Below, piece by piece: positions 51,086-59,402 of a stretch of 64,000 nucleotides of DNA (its first letter is position 1; each line of letters begins with the position of its first letter). The stretch covers positions 1-64,000 of the forward strand of contig NZ_CALIZG010000018.1 of NCBI RefSeq assembly GCF_938028775.1, given 5' to 3'. Position numbers and translations under genes: made by a program. Source of the DNA: Mogibacterium diversum_A (GTDB lineage: Bacteria; Bacillota; Clostridia; Peptostreptococcales; Anaerovoracaceae). Below the pieces are notes generated by a model. That model had not been told where the DNA came from. It made no database searches and worked only from the letters and a program-made list of their open reading frames with translations.

Positions 51086-52405
51086 CTACTTTGCAAAGCT
51101 TTCGTATAACACGCGAATCGCTTTTTCAAAATCTTCGTTAAACACACCAATCATTATATTGATTTCATCCGCACACTGCTCAATGATACGAATGTTGATC
51201 TTGTTAACACCTAGCGCTCCGAATAGCTTGCCGGAAATTCCTGTCTTGTATGCCATCTGTCTGCCGACGATAGCAATCATGCTGATACCCTGGTCAATCT
51301 CGGCATCGATGCCACATTCTTTCTTGATAGCCGAAAGCACATCGTATTTGCACTGCTCGAGCTTGGATGATGGAGTGATGATTGAGAAGCTGTCAACACC
51401 GCTAGGAATCTGCGATATAGGCACATCGTGCTGCTCGCATATGTTGAGAACCTTACGGAGTGTATTTAGATTCTCTCCGATATTTCCCTTTGTTATCTTG
51501 ATTAATGAGAAATCACGTTTGCCGGTAATTCCCGTGATGAATCTGTTGCTCTCCTCTGGGCTATCTTCGCCGAAGCTCTCGCGGATTATAGTACCTGGAT
51601 TATCAGGCTCGTTGGTATTCCTGATGTTGAGCGGAATATCCTTAGCTCGTACAGGAAAGACTGTGTCTTCATGGAGAACAGCAGCTCCCATATAAGAAAG
51701 CTCTCTGAGCTCTGCGTATGTAACGCGGGCGATGCTCTTTGGGTTTTCAACTATGCGAGGATCTACCATCAGGATGCCGCTGACATCGGTCCAGTTCTCG
51801 TACACATCTGCGTCTAGTGAAGCCGCTGCGATAGCCCCTGATACGTCGGAGCCTCCTCGGGAAAATACTTTGATATCGCCATTTGGAAGGCTTCCGTAGA
51901 ATCCCGGAATTACGATTTTGTTATATACATCAAAGATTTCTTTGAAGTTCTGTTCTGTCTTCTCCATATCTACATCGCCGTTGTATTTGAAACTGATGAG
52001 AGCTGCAGAGTCCACAAATTGGTATCCAAGATACTCAGCCATAAGCTTAGCATTGAGAAATTCACCCCGAGATGCTAAGTAGTCCATGGAGATATTTTTA
52101 TCTAGCTTACTTCTGATAATCTCAAACTCCTGATCGAGGTCGAGTGAAAGGTCACATTCAGAGCGGATGTCCATGTAGCGCTGTTCAATCATCTCAAATA
52201 TACTGTCATAAGATACATCATATTTGATGTGTGCTTTCACTAGGTATAGAAGGTCTGTCACCTTGTTGTCGTCCGAAGTGCGGCGACCTGGTGCCGAAAC
52301 CACTACCACTCTGCGACTAGGGTCCTGTTCAATTATATTTTTTACTTTGGCAAACTGCGCACCATCACTGAGCGATGAGCCGCCAAACTTTGCAACTTTA
52401 ATCAT
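51086..52405 (-). CDS. lysC: Aspartate kinase
   Basis: This 439-residue kinase phosphorylates aspartate, the first step of the pathway. It has KFGGSS (about 5-10), a conserved SRGEF (about 115-119), FSRGGSDVSGA (about 177-187) and two C-terminal ACT domains (about 300-435) that bind an amino acid for feedback control. The single-chain form with two ACT domains is the type often inhibited by lysine or threonine. It lies 10 bases after hom and next to asd, which suggests a threonine-directed enzyme. Confidence 0.94.
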   Translation of the reverse strand: MIKVAKFGGSSLSDGAQFAKVKNIIEQDPSRRVVVVSAPGRRTSDDNKVTDLLYLVKAHIKYDVSYDSIFEMIEQRYMDIRSECDLSLDLDQEFEIIRSKLDKNISMDYLASRGEFLNAKLMAEYLGYQFVDSAALISFKYNGDVDMEKTEQNFKEIFDVYNKIVIPGFYGSLPNGDIKVFSRGGSDVSGAIAAASLDADVYENWTDVSGILMVDPRIVENPKSIARVTYAELRELSYMGAAVLHEDTVFPVRAKDIPLNIRNTNEPDNPGTIIRESFGEDSPEESNRFITGITGKRDFSLIKITKGNIGENLNTLRKVLNICEQHDVPISQIPSGVDSFSIITPSSKLEQCKYDVLSAIKKECGIDAEIDQGISMIAIVGRQMAYKTGISGKLFGALGVNKINIRIIEQCADEINIMIGVFNEDFEKAIRVLYESFAK

Positions 52406-52415
52406 TAGTATATAT

Positions 52416-53510
52416 CTACTCCCTTATTCCTGCCATGAAGAAATGCTCGTCGCTGCTCTCGGAGGCTAATCTGTGTGCCTCGGTAACGCTTAGTGGCCCT
52501 GTAATCTTGCATGAACCGTATTCCCTTACGTAATATCTATGAGCTTCAAGTCCGTTGTCAACAGATACATCGTTCTTCTCACTCTTGCCTGAGAACTTCC
52601 AGCCGTTTTCAATGTCTAGCACATCCTGAATCACTGAAGTTCCGGTAGGGTACTTGCCAGCACCTTGTCCGTAGAAACTGAGTGTACCGATGTGATTTCC
52701 CGTCAGGCTGATGAGGTTGTTATTCGCTGGAACGCTGGACTCGAGTGCGCCTCTACTAACAAGGGTAGGCTCAACATATGCGTAAGCACCAGCATCGGTC
52801 TGACCTGCATTCATGAGCAGCTTACAAGTGTATCCGTGTTCATTGAAATACTTGATGTCCCCAGCTGTGATATTCTGAATTCCGAACACAGGTACATCTT
52901 CTTCGGAAATACTTGTGCCAAAGGCGAGGTTCGCTGAAATCACGCACTTGCGCTGTGTATCGAAACCTCCGATATCTGCAGTCGGATCCTTCTCCGCATA
53001 TCCGAGCTCTTGCGCCTTTGCAAGGATCTCTGCAAAATCAACTGGCTCGTTATGCATAGTATCCAGAATGTAGTTGCATGTGCCGTTAACGATACCGTTT
53101 ATAGATAAAATCTCATCACTTCTCGACTGGCGCCTTAGATTGAAAAGCCATGGGATGCCGCCACCAGCAGAAGCTGTGTAGCGGAATTCAGCTCCATGCT
53201 CTCTAGCGAGATCGTGTAGTTCGTCCCAGTATGCTGCAACCAGATTCTTGTTAGGTGTTACTACGTGCTTGCCACTCTTAAGAGCAGCAGATACATATTC
53301 GTATGCTGGGTGGAGACCACCTATGCATTCTGCAACTAGCTCAATCTCCTCATCATTCAAAATATCTTCGTACTCAGTAGTTACGATATCTCCGAGTTCA
53401 TCTATCGGCCTCTTGTAGAGCACGCGTTTTACTTCTATATTATGAGCAGCTTGCGCGACTTCGTATGCGCCGCTTCCGACTACTCCGTATCCGAGAATTG
53501 CAATCTTCAT
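52416..53510 (-). CDS. hom: Homoserine dehydrogenase (short form)
   Basis: The 364-residue enzyme reduces aspartate semialdehyde to homoserine. It has GYGVVGSGAYE (about 7-17), GGLHPA (about 74-79), TPNKNLVA (about 95-102) and the catalytic Lys in GYAEKDPTADIGGFD in parts (about 190-204). It is shorter than the roughly 430 residues common in Firmicutes because the C-terminal ACT domain is lacking or much reduced. Start ATG 53510 is chosen by AAAGAG upstream and by family alignment at the NAD turn; an ATG at 53543 has no ribosome site. Confidence 0.93.
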   Translation of the reverse strand: MKIAILGYGVVGSGAYEVAQAAHNIEVKRVLYKRPIDELGDIVTTEYEDILNDEEIELVAECIGGLHPAYEYVSAALKSGKHVVTPNKNLVAAYWDELHDLAREHGAEFRYTASAGGGIPWLFNLRRQSRSDEILSINGIVNGTCNYILDTMHNEPVDFAEILAKAQELGYAEKDPTADIGGFDTQRKCVISANLAFGTSISEEDVPVFGIQNITAGDIKYFNEHGYTCKLLMNAGQTDAGAYAYVEPTLVSRGALESSVPANNNLISLTGNHIGTLSFYGQGAGKYPTGTSVIQDVLDIENGWKFSGKSEKNDVSVDNGLEAHRYYVREYGSCKITGPLSVTEAHRLASESSDEHFFMAGIRE

Positions 53511-53640
53511 ATTTATATACTCTTTAATCCTCTCCGTGTCCATTTTTGTATGTCGTGTCCTTGTATGAAAAACACTTGTATTCCTATGAGGAATAATGTA
53601 TCATAAAAACACAAAATACGCAACAGAAAAGAGAGATAAA

Positions 53641-55116
53641 ATGTTGAATTATATAAGTACAAGAGATGTGAATCACAAGGTTTCTTCGTCACAGGCAGTA
53701 CTCGATGGACTTGCTAAAGACGGGGGACTTTACGTTCCAGAAGACTTAGCCGAACTAAAGCTGGATTATAAAGAGGTAATAGCCGAGGACTACCGTGGTA
53801 TGGCTAAGAAGGTGTTCGGGAAGTTCTTTCCTGATTATGGAGAAGAATTGATAGATTCTATCGTCACGAGAAGCTACAAGGATAAGTTCACAGCAGAAGA
53901 AATTACTCCTCTAGTAAGCGTAGATGGTAGATATATACTAGAACTCTTCTGCGGGCCTACTTGTGCGTTTAAGGATGTCGCGCTCTCTGCGCTTCCTAAC
54001 CTAATGTCAGAGGCAGCAAAGCTCAATGATTTTAAGGATGAGATCTTAATACTGACAGCTACTAGCGGAGATACGGGCAGCGCTGCACTTCATGGATTTT
54101 CAGATGTTCCAGGGATTAGAATAGCAGTATTCTATCCGGATAAAGGTATATCTGAGACTCAGCGCCTTCAGATGGTAACTCAATCAGGCGCTAATACCAA
54201 GGCGTTCGGAGTGAGAGGAAACTTCGACGATGCTCAGACAGGGGTTAAGAGATTATTCCAGGAGATTCCGAGACCTTGTGAAGGAGTTTCGCTGTCGAGC
54301 GCTAACTCCATCAATATAGGAAGGCTAGTTCCGCAGGTGGTATATTACTTCGCAGCTTATAAGAGTCTTGCGGATGCAGGCGAGATTAAGCTAGGTGATG
54401 CAGTTGATTACACAGTTCCTACTGGAAACTTTGGAGACATCATGGCTGGATACCTCGCTAAGCAGATGGGGCTCCCGGTTGGAAAGTTAGTTTGCGCCTC
54501 CAATAAGAACGATGTTCTTACAGAATTCCTCGAGACGGGCCATTACAATAAGAAAAGGGAATTTTACAAGACATCATCACCGTCAATGGACATTCTCGTA
54601 TCAAGTAACCTTGAGAGGCTACTATTCTTCGTGTGCGGTGCCGACAAGACTAAGGAGTACATGAAGTCTCTTGCTGAAACTGGAGAGTATCAGATAAGCG
54701 AAGATGAGCTATCTGAGATCAAGAGAGATTTTGTAGGCTATGCATGCTCGGATGAAGAGGGGGCAGCTGCTATTGGTAGACTGTTTAAGGATGCGAGCTA
54801 CGTCATGGATACACACACTGCCATCGCCTGGGCTGCATCAGACAAGTATTTGAGAGATGGTGGGCTACAAACAAAGAATGTGATTCTATCAACCGCTTCT
54901 CCATATAAGTTTACGGGTTCAGTGCTTGCGGCACTCGGAGAAGAAGCATCAGGAGATGATAAGGCAGACATGGAGAAATTGTCTGAAATTACTGGTACAG
55001 AGATTCCTAGCCCACTTCGTGCGATATTTGAAAAGGAAGTTAAGCACAGGGATATCATCGATGTGGATGAGATGATGGATGAAGTTAAAAAGTACGCTAG
55101 TGAAGGCAAGGAGTAG
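53641..55116 (+). CDS. thrC: Threonine synthase
   Basis: The 491-residue PLP enzyme converts phosphohomoserine to threonine. The PLP Lys111 lies in GPTCAFKDVAL, and the phosphate-binding SGDTGSAAL follows at about 140-148. The long form with an N-terminal LGLA-like region fits the bacterial class. It is divergent from hom-lysC-asd, so the region makes threonine from aspartate except for homoserine kinase (thrB), which is absent here. ATG 53641 is chosen over an upstream ATG at 53596, because GAGAG lies in front and homologues start with a YISTRD-like motif. Confidence 0.93.
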   Translation: MLNYISTRDVNHKVSSSQAVLDGLAKDGGLYVPEDLAELKLDYKEVIAEDYRGMAKKVFGKFFPDYGEELIDSIVTRSYKDKFTAEEITPLVSVDGRYILELFCGPTCAFKDVALSALPNLMSEAAKLNDFKDEILILTATSGDTGSAALHGFSDVPGIRIAVFYPDKGISETQRLQMVTQSGANTKAFGVRGNFDDAQTGVKRLFQEIPRPCEGVSLSSANSINIGRLVPQVVYYFAAYKSLADAGEIKLGDAVDYTVPTGNFGDIMAGYLAKQMGLPVGKLVCASNKNDVLTEFLETGHYNKKREFYKTSSPSMDILVSSNLERLLFFVCGADKTKEYMKSLAETGEYQISEDELSEIKRDFVGYACSDEEGAAAIGRLFKDASYVMDTHTAIAWAASDKYLRDGGLQTKNVILSTASPYKFTGSVLAALGEEASGDDKADMEKLSEITGTEIPSPLRAIFEKEVKHRDIIDVDEMMDEVKKYASEGKE

Positions 55117-55119
55117 AAG

Positions 55120-55557
55120 GTGGATAGCAGGTATCTAATAGTAGATAAAAAAATTCTTCCTGAATACTTTGAGAAGGTTGTTGAGGCTAGCAGACTGCTT
55201 GCAGAAGGCGAGGTCCCAGATATAAGTGAAGCTGTGCGCACTGTGGGAATTTCACGAAGTACGTACTATAAGTACAAGGATTACGTGATGGAACTCAGCG
55301 CCAAGAAGACCAGCAAGAGGGCGATAATCTCTATGCAGCTACGACACGAAACTGGCGTGCTGGAGAAGCTGATCCGCGTGATTGCTAGTCACTCATACAG
55401 TATATGGACGATAAATCAGAGCCCGCCTGTAAATAACATTGCGACTATCATGATAGCCCTCAACATGGATGATGCAACATGTGGTCTTGAGCAACTAATA
55501 CTCGACATGAGGGAGACGGAAGGTATAAAAAAAGCTAATCTTATCGGTGTAGAATAG
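55120..55557 (+). CDS. ACT domain protein (UPF0735/PheB family)
   Basis: This 145-residue protein has an N-terminal helix-turn-helix-like part (SEAVRTVGISRSTYYKYKDYV in parts, about 34-54) and a C-terminal ACT domain (about 69-143). ACT domains bind amino acids. It follows thrC by three bases (GTG start with AAGG before it), so it is probably a sensor of the threonine pathway. The neighbouring homoserine dehydrogenase lacks its usual ACT domain, and this protein could supply that role in trans, which is inference. Confidence 0.85.
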   Translation: MDSRYLIVDKKILPEYFEKVVEASRLLAEGEVPDISEAVRTVGISRSTYYKYKDYVMELSAKKTSKRAIISMQLRHETGVLEKLIRVIASHSYSIWTINQSPPVNNIATIMIALNMDDATCGLEQLILDMRETEGIKKANLIGVE

Positions 55558-55595
55558 AATTTTTCAATAGCAAACCCGTATATAATGCTGTTTGT

Positions 55596-55624
55596 TTGAC
55601 ACGATATTGCAAATAATATACTAT
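55596..55624 (+). promoter_or_regulatory. Promoter of the LysR regulator gene
   Basis: TTGACA (55596-55601) and TACTAT (55619-55624) with 17-base spacing, about 70 bases upstream of the ATG. Confidence 0.65.
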
Positions 55625-55638
55625 TTAGAATAGCTAAC

Positions 55639-55670
55639 AGGAGTGTTTCATTAGCGAGGCGCTCCTTTTT
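55639..55670 (+). terminator. Terminator-like hairpin in the LysR leader
   Basis: AGGAGTG and CGCTCCT form a 7-bp stem followed by TTTTTATTT. It lies between the promoter above and the LysR gene. It probably ends the thrC-ACT transcript but also stands in the regulator's leader. Confidence 0.6.
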
Positions 55671-55693
55671 ATTTAAGGGTTAGTGGAGGAAAG

Positions 55694-56593
55694 ATGGATT
55701 TTAAGCAAATTGAAGCTTTTGTAAATGTTGTTAGGTTTAAGAGCTTTAGTCGTGCAGCAGATGCGACATTCTTTACCCAGCCGACTATCAGTACACATAT
55801 AAGCTCTCTTGAGAAGGAGCTCAACACTAAGCTGCTCGATAGAAAGGGCAGAACTGTTGAGATGACGCCTCACGGTCAGAAGTTCTATCAGTATGCTGTT
55901 GAGATGGTGAATGCTAGAGCGCAAGCAATCGAAGCGCTTGATAATGGCGACGATAATCTGGACGGAGTTTTAGAGCTTCAGACTTCGACAGTGCCAGGGA
56001 TCGCATTCCTGCCTGAGATTATCCGCAAGTTCACAGATGCTCATCCTTTTACCCAGTTCTATATTGAGATGAATGACAGCAAGGCAACAGTTGAAAGCCT
56101 TCTTGAGAGACGTGGTGAGATTGGTTTTGTAGGAGAGTACGTTGCAGAACCAGGTATTGAAGTGCATGAAATCTTCCATGACCGCCCAGTACTGCTAGTT
56201 CCTGGTACTTATGAAACTGATAAGGATACGATTACCCTAGAGGAGATGTCGAAGCTCCCGCTTATCTGGAGAGAAAACGGATCTGCTACCCGTAAGTCTT
56301 TCGAGGACACGGTTGCCTCTAAGGGTTTTGATAAGAATAACTTTAGAGTTATTTCTAGAACTAATGACCTTAACATGATAATGCGTCTCGTTGCAAATAA
56401 TGTTGGTGCATCGATACTTTCCGAGAAAACCGTTAACAAGGTTGTGAGGTCAGACGAATTTAAGGTTCTTAAGATTGATGGCTTCGACAAGCTTCGCAGC
56501 TTCTATATGATTACACTCAAAAACGTATTTCTTTCACCAGTTGCCGAGGCGTTTAGGAAGTTCGTACTTGAGAATGCGGAGCAGCACAAGTAG
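55694..56593 (+). CDS. LysR-family regulator, selenium-metabolism associated type
   Basis: The 299-residue protein has an N-terminal winged helix (FKQIEAFVNVVRFKSFSRAAD in parts, about 3-23; TQPTISTHISSLEKEL in parts, about 29-44) and a C-terminal effector domain (about 90-295). It belongs with LysR proteins found beside selenium genes, and selD is the next gene, convergent. It may control selenium or sulfur use; the ligand is unknown. GTGGAGG precedes the ATG. Confidence 0.85.
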   Translation: MDFKQIEAFVNVVRFKSFSRAADATFFTQPTISTHISSLEKELNTKLLDRKGRTVEMTPHGQKFYQYAVEMVNARAQAIEALDNGDDNLDGVLELQTSTVPGIAFLPEIIRKFTDAHPFTQFYIEMNDSKATVESLLERRGEIGFVGEYVAEPGIEVHEIFHDRPVLLVPGTYETDKDTITLEEMSKLPLIWRENGSATRKSFEDTVASKGFDKNNFRVISRTNDLNMIMRLVANNVGASILSEKTVNKVVRSDEFKVLKIDGFDKLRSFYMITLKNVFLSPVAEAFRKFVLENAEQHK

Positions 56594-56634
56594 GTTGCTT
56601 TGAAACATATTAATTAATAAAGAAATCAAATTAG

Positions 56635-56675
56635 AAAAAAGCAGGAAGACGATGAAATTCGCTTCCTGCTTTTTT
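56635..56675. terminator. Bidirectional terminator between the LysR gene and selD
   Basis: AAAAAAGCAGGAAG and CTTCCTGCTTTTTT form a perfect stem around ACGATGAAATTCG. It is placed between convergent genes. Confidence 0.9.
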
Positions 56676-56722
56676 ATGTCTTGAGCTTGTCTACTAAGTC
56701 CTGAACGTAGGTAGCATCAGAG

Positions 56723-57808
56723 CTACTTGTTCAGAATTTCAATATAGTGTGAAGTACGCTTCTTGAACCTTCCGATTATGGCGTTCTCACAGCCTTTCTC
56801 TCCGAGTTGGTACTGGAGTCTTTCAAGCTCAGGTTCCTTAACAGCTAGGAGCAGGCCTCCAGAAGTCTGTGGATCGTAGAGCATGTCAAGCTGAGCCTGT
56901 TTTAATCCGACACTGTAGTCGATTACATCCTTCTCTAGGTATGTCATATTGTTATGAGCGCCACCAGGAAGAATTCCCTGTGACGCGAACTCAAGTGCAT
57001 GATCCATCAGAGGTACTCTCTCCGTAAAAATCTCAAGTGTCACATCGCCTGACTTAGCCATCTCAGCACCGTGACCGATTAATCCGAAGCCGGTGATGTC
57101 TGTGCAGCCGTTAACCTTTACACCAGCAGTAGCTTCAAAGGCGTATCTGTTAAGCTCTGCCATAGTATCGCTGAGGGCTTTGCTCTCTGCTTCGCTCAGT
57201 AGGCTTACCTTATCAGCACTTGTGAGTACACCAGAACCAATTTTCTTGGTAATTACGAGGTAGTCACCCTCAGAAGCACTGTTGCTCAGGATATCGTCAG
57301 GATGTGCAAATCCTGTTACGCTGAGTCCGTACTTAGGTTCTTTATCGTTTATGCTATGCCCACCAGTTGTCATAGCTCCAGCTTCATTCACTTTATCGTT
57401 TCCGCCTTCAAGAATAGCTTCAACAGCTGCTATTGGAAGCTTTTCGGGGAAGGTGAGTAGGTTCATCGCTAGCTTAGGGGTTCCACCCATCGCATATATA
57501 TCGCTGAGTGAGTTAGCTGCGGCGATCTGACCAAACATATATGGGTCATCGACAATCGGTGGGAAGAAGTCGATGCTATTGATGATAGCGAGATCATCAC
57601 TTGCTTTGTACACGCAAGCATCGTCGCTGCTATCAAATCCGACCAGAACCCTCTCATCTCGAATCTTAGGTAGCTTAGATAATATGTCGCTTAGGACTCC
57701 CGGCCCTACTTTAGCTCCTCATCCGCCAGCGGCAGTCATCTCTGTAAGTCTAACATCTTCTAGTGCCATAGGCATGGCACAGCAAGATTTCTTTTCGTTA
57801 TCTCCCAT
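56723..57808 (-). CDS. selD: Selenide, water dikinase SelD, itself a selenoprotein (in-frame TGA)
   Basis: From ATG 57808 the frame runs 361 codons to the stop if the TGA at 57721-57719 is read as selenocysteine (residue 30). The context is AAGG-U-GAKVGPG: the Sec aligns with the catalytic Cys17 of E. coli SelD, and the essential Lys follows three residues later as it does there. Downstream come DDACVYK and DPYMFGQ, and the full SelD/AIR-synthase fold continues. The enzyme makes selenophosphate from selenide and ATP. A standard gene caller would start at GTG 57613 and lose the catalytic part. tRNA-Sec, SelA and SelB are all encoded nearby, supporting the reading. The second Cys of the usual CGC motif is Ala32. 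Confidence 0.93.
57692..57718 (-). promoter_or_regulatory. Probable bacterial SECIS element in selD
   Basis: Directly after the TGA, the RNA can form TAGGG (57708-57704) with TCCTA (57696-57692) around the loop CCGGGAG, about 10 bases from the UGA. An outer GGAGCT/AGCTACC pairing is possible. Distance and G-rich loop fit bacterial SECIS hairpins that bind SelB. Confidence 0.55.
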
Positions 57809-57881
57809 TATCCTTTTCCTCTTTCTGTTATTGAATCTAATTAAGTCATACTATGGTAAAAATCAAAATGCATTAAAATAT

Positions 57882-59036
57882 CTATACGTTGCTCGCCAGC
57901 GCAAGTTCCTCAATCGCCTTAAGAGCTGTGTCAATTTCATCCTCGGTGTTAAATGGTCCGATCGAGAATCGAACAGTTCCTTCTGGAAACGTATGTAGAG
58001 ACTCGTGCGCAAGCGGTGCACAGTGTAGTCCAACTCTTGTGTTAATCCCGTACGTATGCTCAAGGTTGAACGCACAGATACCATTGTCTTCCTCTGTAAA
58101 ATCGATGGAGACAACGCTTACTCTGCCGTCTGTATTGGGAATTCCAGCAAGACGTACACCTTTTATATTAGCGATTCCACCTAGCATCCTCGCGGTAAGC
58201 TTCTCTTCATGTGTACGAACCTCGTCAAAATGCTCTTGAACCCACTTGAGAGCCGCATGAAGCCCGAAGATTCCTGGTAAGTTGAGAGTGCCGCTCTCGA
58301 ATCTGTCCGGAAGTTCTGAAGGCATATCAGCCATATCAGAGTGACTACCGGTACCCCCTGAAATTATAGGGATGATGTCATCTTTGATCGCTGGGTTGAT
58401 GAGCATAACGCCAATACCCTGTGGACCGAGAAGTGATTTGTGGCCTGGAACAGTAAGTCCGTCAATATGGCATTTCTGCATATCAATAGGGGTGTTTCCT
58501 GCTGTTTGCGCTGCATCTACTATGAAGAGCACACCTTCCTCGTGACATTTTCTTCCTATATCTTCGATGGGAAGTATGGTGCCACTCACATTAGAAGCGT
58601 GAAGCATGACAACAGCCTTGATATCTGGAGTGATCATATCCAGAGCTTTATCAAGATCGAGCTGTCCAAGTTCGTTACAAGGCATGCATTCATACTCAAT
58701 TACACCATCTTCCTGAAGCTGGTGCAGCGGTCTATAGACTGCATTATGTTCCATGTGACTAGTGAGGAATTTATCTCCTGTTCGAGCTAAACCCTTTATT
58801 AAAAAGTTGAGCGCATAAGTGTTGCCAGGTGTAAATATTGCATTGCGCGCGCCATATCCATTCATCATCGAGTCGATCATCTCTCTGGTCTCGAGGACTA
58901 CTTCGGCAGCCGAATAAGCTTTTTCATAACCTCCTCGGTTGATATTGCTTCCAACCTTAGTCATATATTCATAGACTGCATCAGCAACTTCCTGTGGTTT
59001 AGGGAAGGAAGTGGCTCCATTATCTAGATAAATCAT
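57882..59036 (-). CDS. Class V aminotransferase, NifS/selenocysteine-lyase-like (EF2568 type)
   Basis: The 384-residue PLP enzyme has LDNGATSFPKP (about 4-14), VDAAQTAG (about 183-190), the PLP Lys in PGHKSLLGPQGIG (about 208-220) and the reactive Cys in GLHCAPLAHE (about 341-350). It resembles cysteine desulfurase/selenocysteine lyase enzymes that lie beside selD, such as the family of Enterococcus EF2568. It probably provides selenium for SelD. ATG 59036 has GGGAGG before it. selD follows 73 bases downstream on the same strand, so the two are probably one operon. Confidence 0.9.
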   Translation of the reverse strand: MIYLDNGATSFPKPQEVADAVYEYMTKVGSNINRGGYEKAYSAAEVVLETREMIDSMMNGYGARNAIFTPGNTYALNFLIKGLARTGDKFLTSHMEHNAVYRPLHQLQEDGVIEYECMPCNELGQLDLDKALDMITPDIKAVVMLHASNVSGTILPIEDIGRKCHEEGVLFIVDAAQTAGNTPIDMQKCHIDGLTVPGHKSLLGPQGIGVMLINPAIKDDIIPIISGGTGSHSDMADMPSELPDRFESGTLNLPGIFGLHAALKWVQEHFDEVRTHEEKLTARMLGGIANIKGVRLAGIPNTDGRVSVVSIDFTEEDNGICAFNLEHTYGINTRVGLHCAPLAHESLHTFPEGTVRFSIGPFNTEDEIDTALKAIEELALASNV

Positions 59037-59087
59037 CAAAAGCCTCCCACGAAATAATAGTTCCATTATTAGAAATGAATGTTTCTT

Positions 59088-59093
59088 ATTATA
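59088..59093 (-). promoter_or_regulatory. Candidate -10 of the NifS-like/selD operon
   Basis: On the minus strand TATAAT stands about 50 bases upstream of the ATG. The -35 at the proper distance is weak (TCAACT). Confidence 0.35.
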
Positions 59094-59234
59094 TCATAAA
59101 GAGGTTACATAGTTGATGTGGTGCTTATTAATATACATGCGAATCTTTATAAAAAGCGATGATAAATGAGTTATGCGCTAATAAAAAATTCTGTTATAGT
59201 ATCCGCAAATGGCGCATATCCTATCAACTATCTG

Positions 59235-59263
59235 TTGATAGGCTTTAGCTTTGATGATATAAT
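59235..59263 (+). promoter_or_regulatory. Promoter of tRNA-Sec and selAB
   Basis: TTGATA (59235-59240) and TATAAT (59258-59263) with 17-base spacing. The tRNA-Sec gene begins 18 bases after the -10. Confidence 0.8.
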
Positions 59264-59280
59264 GACAAAGTATGTAACTT

Positions 59281-59377
59281 GGGGGTGGATAGGTGCTGGT
59301 GTGCCTTACGGTCTTCAAAACCGATATGAGGAGCTGATACCTTCTCGGGTGGGTTCGATTCCCACGCACTCCCGCCA
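59281..59377 (+). tRNA. selC: tRNA-Sec (anticodon TCA)
   Basis: The 97-base gene has a long acceptor stem (GGGGGTGG/GCACTCCC with one wobble and one mismatch), anticodon loop CTTCAAA (TCA, reading UGA), a long variable arm (GAGGAGCTGATACCTTCTC), T arm GTGGG-TTCGATT-CCCAC and an encoded CCA. These are the marks of bacterial selenocysteine tRNA. selA follows 25 bases later. Confidence 0.95.
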
Positions 59378-59402
59378 TTTAAGTTTGCATGGGAGTAATA
59401 AT

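Noticed and set aside
51159..51695. 178-codon plus-strand frame inside lysC
   Set aside because: It is antisense to the conserved ACT region of aspartate kinase, without its own signals.
57614..57808. selD as a truncated pseudogene
   Set aside because: The only interruption is one TGA at the catalytic position, and the rest of the frame aligns as SelD on both sides; Sec decoding explains it.
59166..59402. N-terminal extension of SelA starting upstream
   Set aside because: This frame runs through the complete tRNA-Sec gene; ATG 59403 gives the normal SelA N-terminus.
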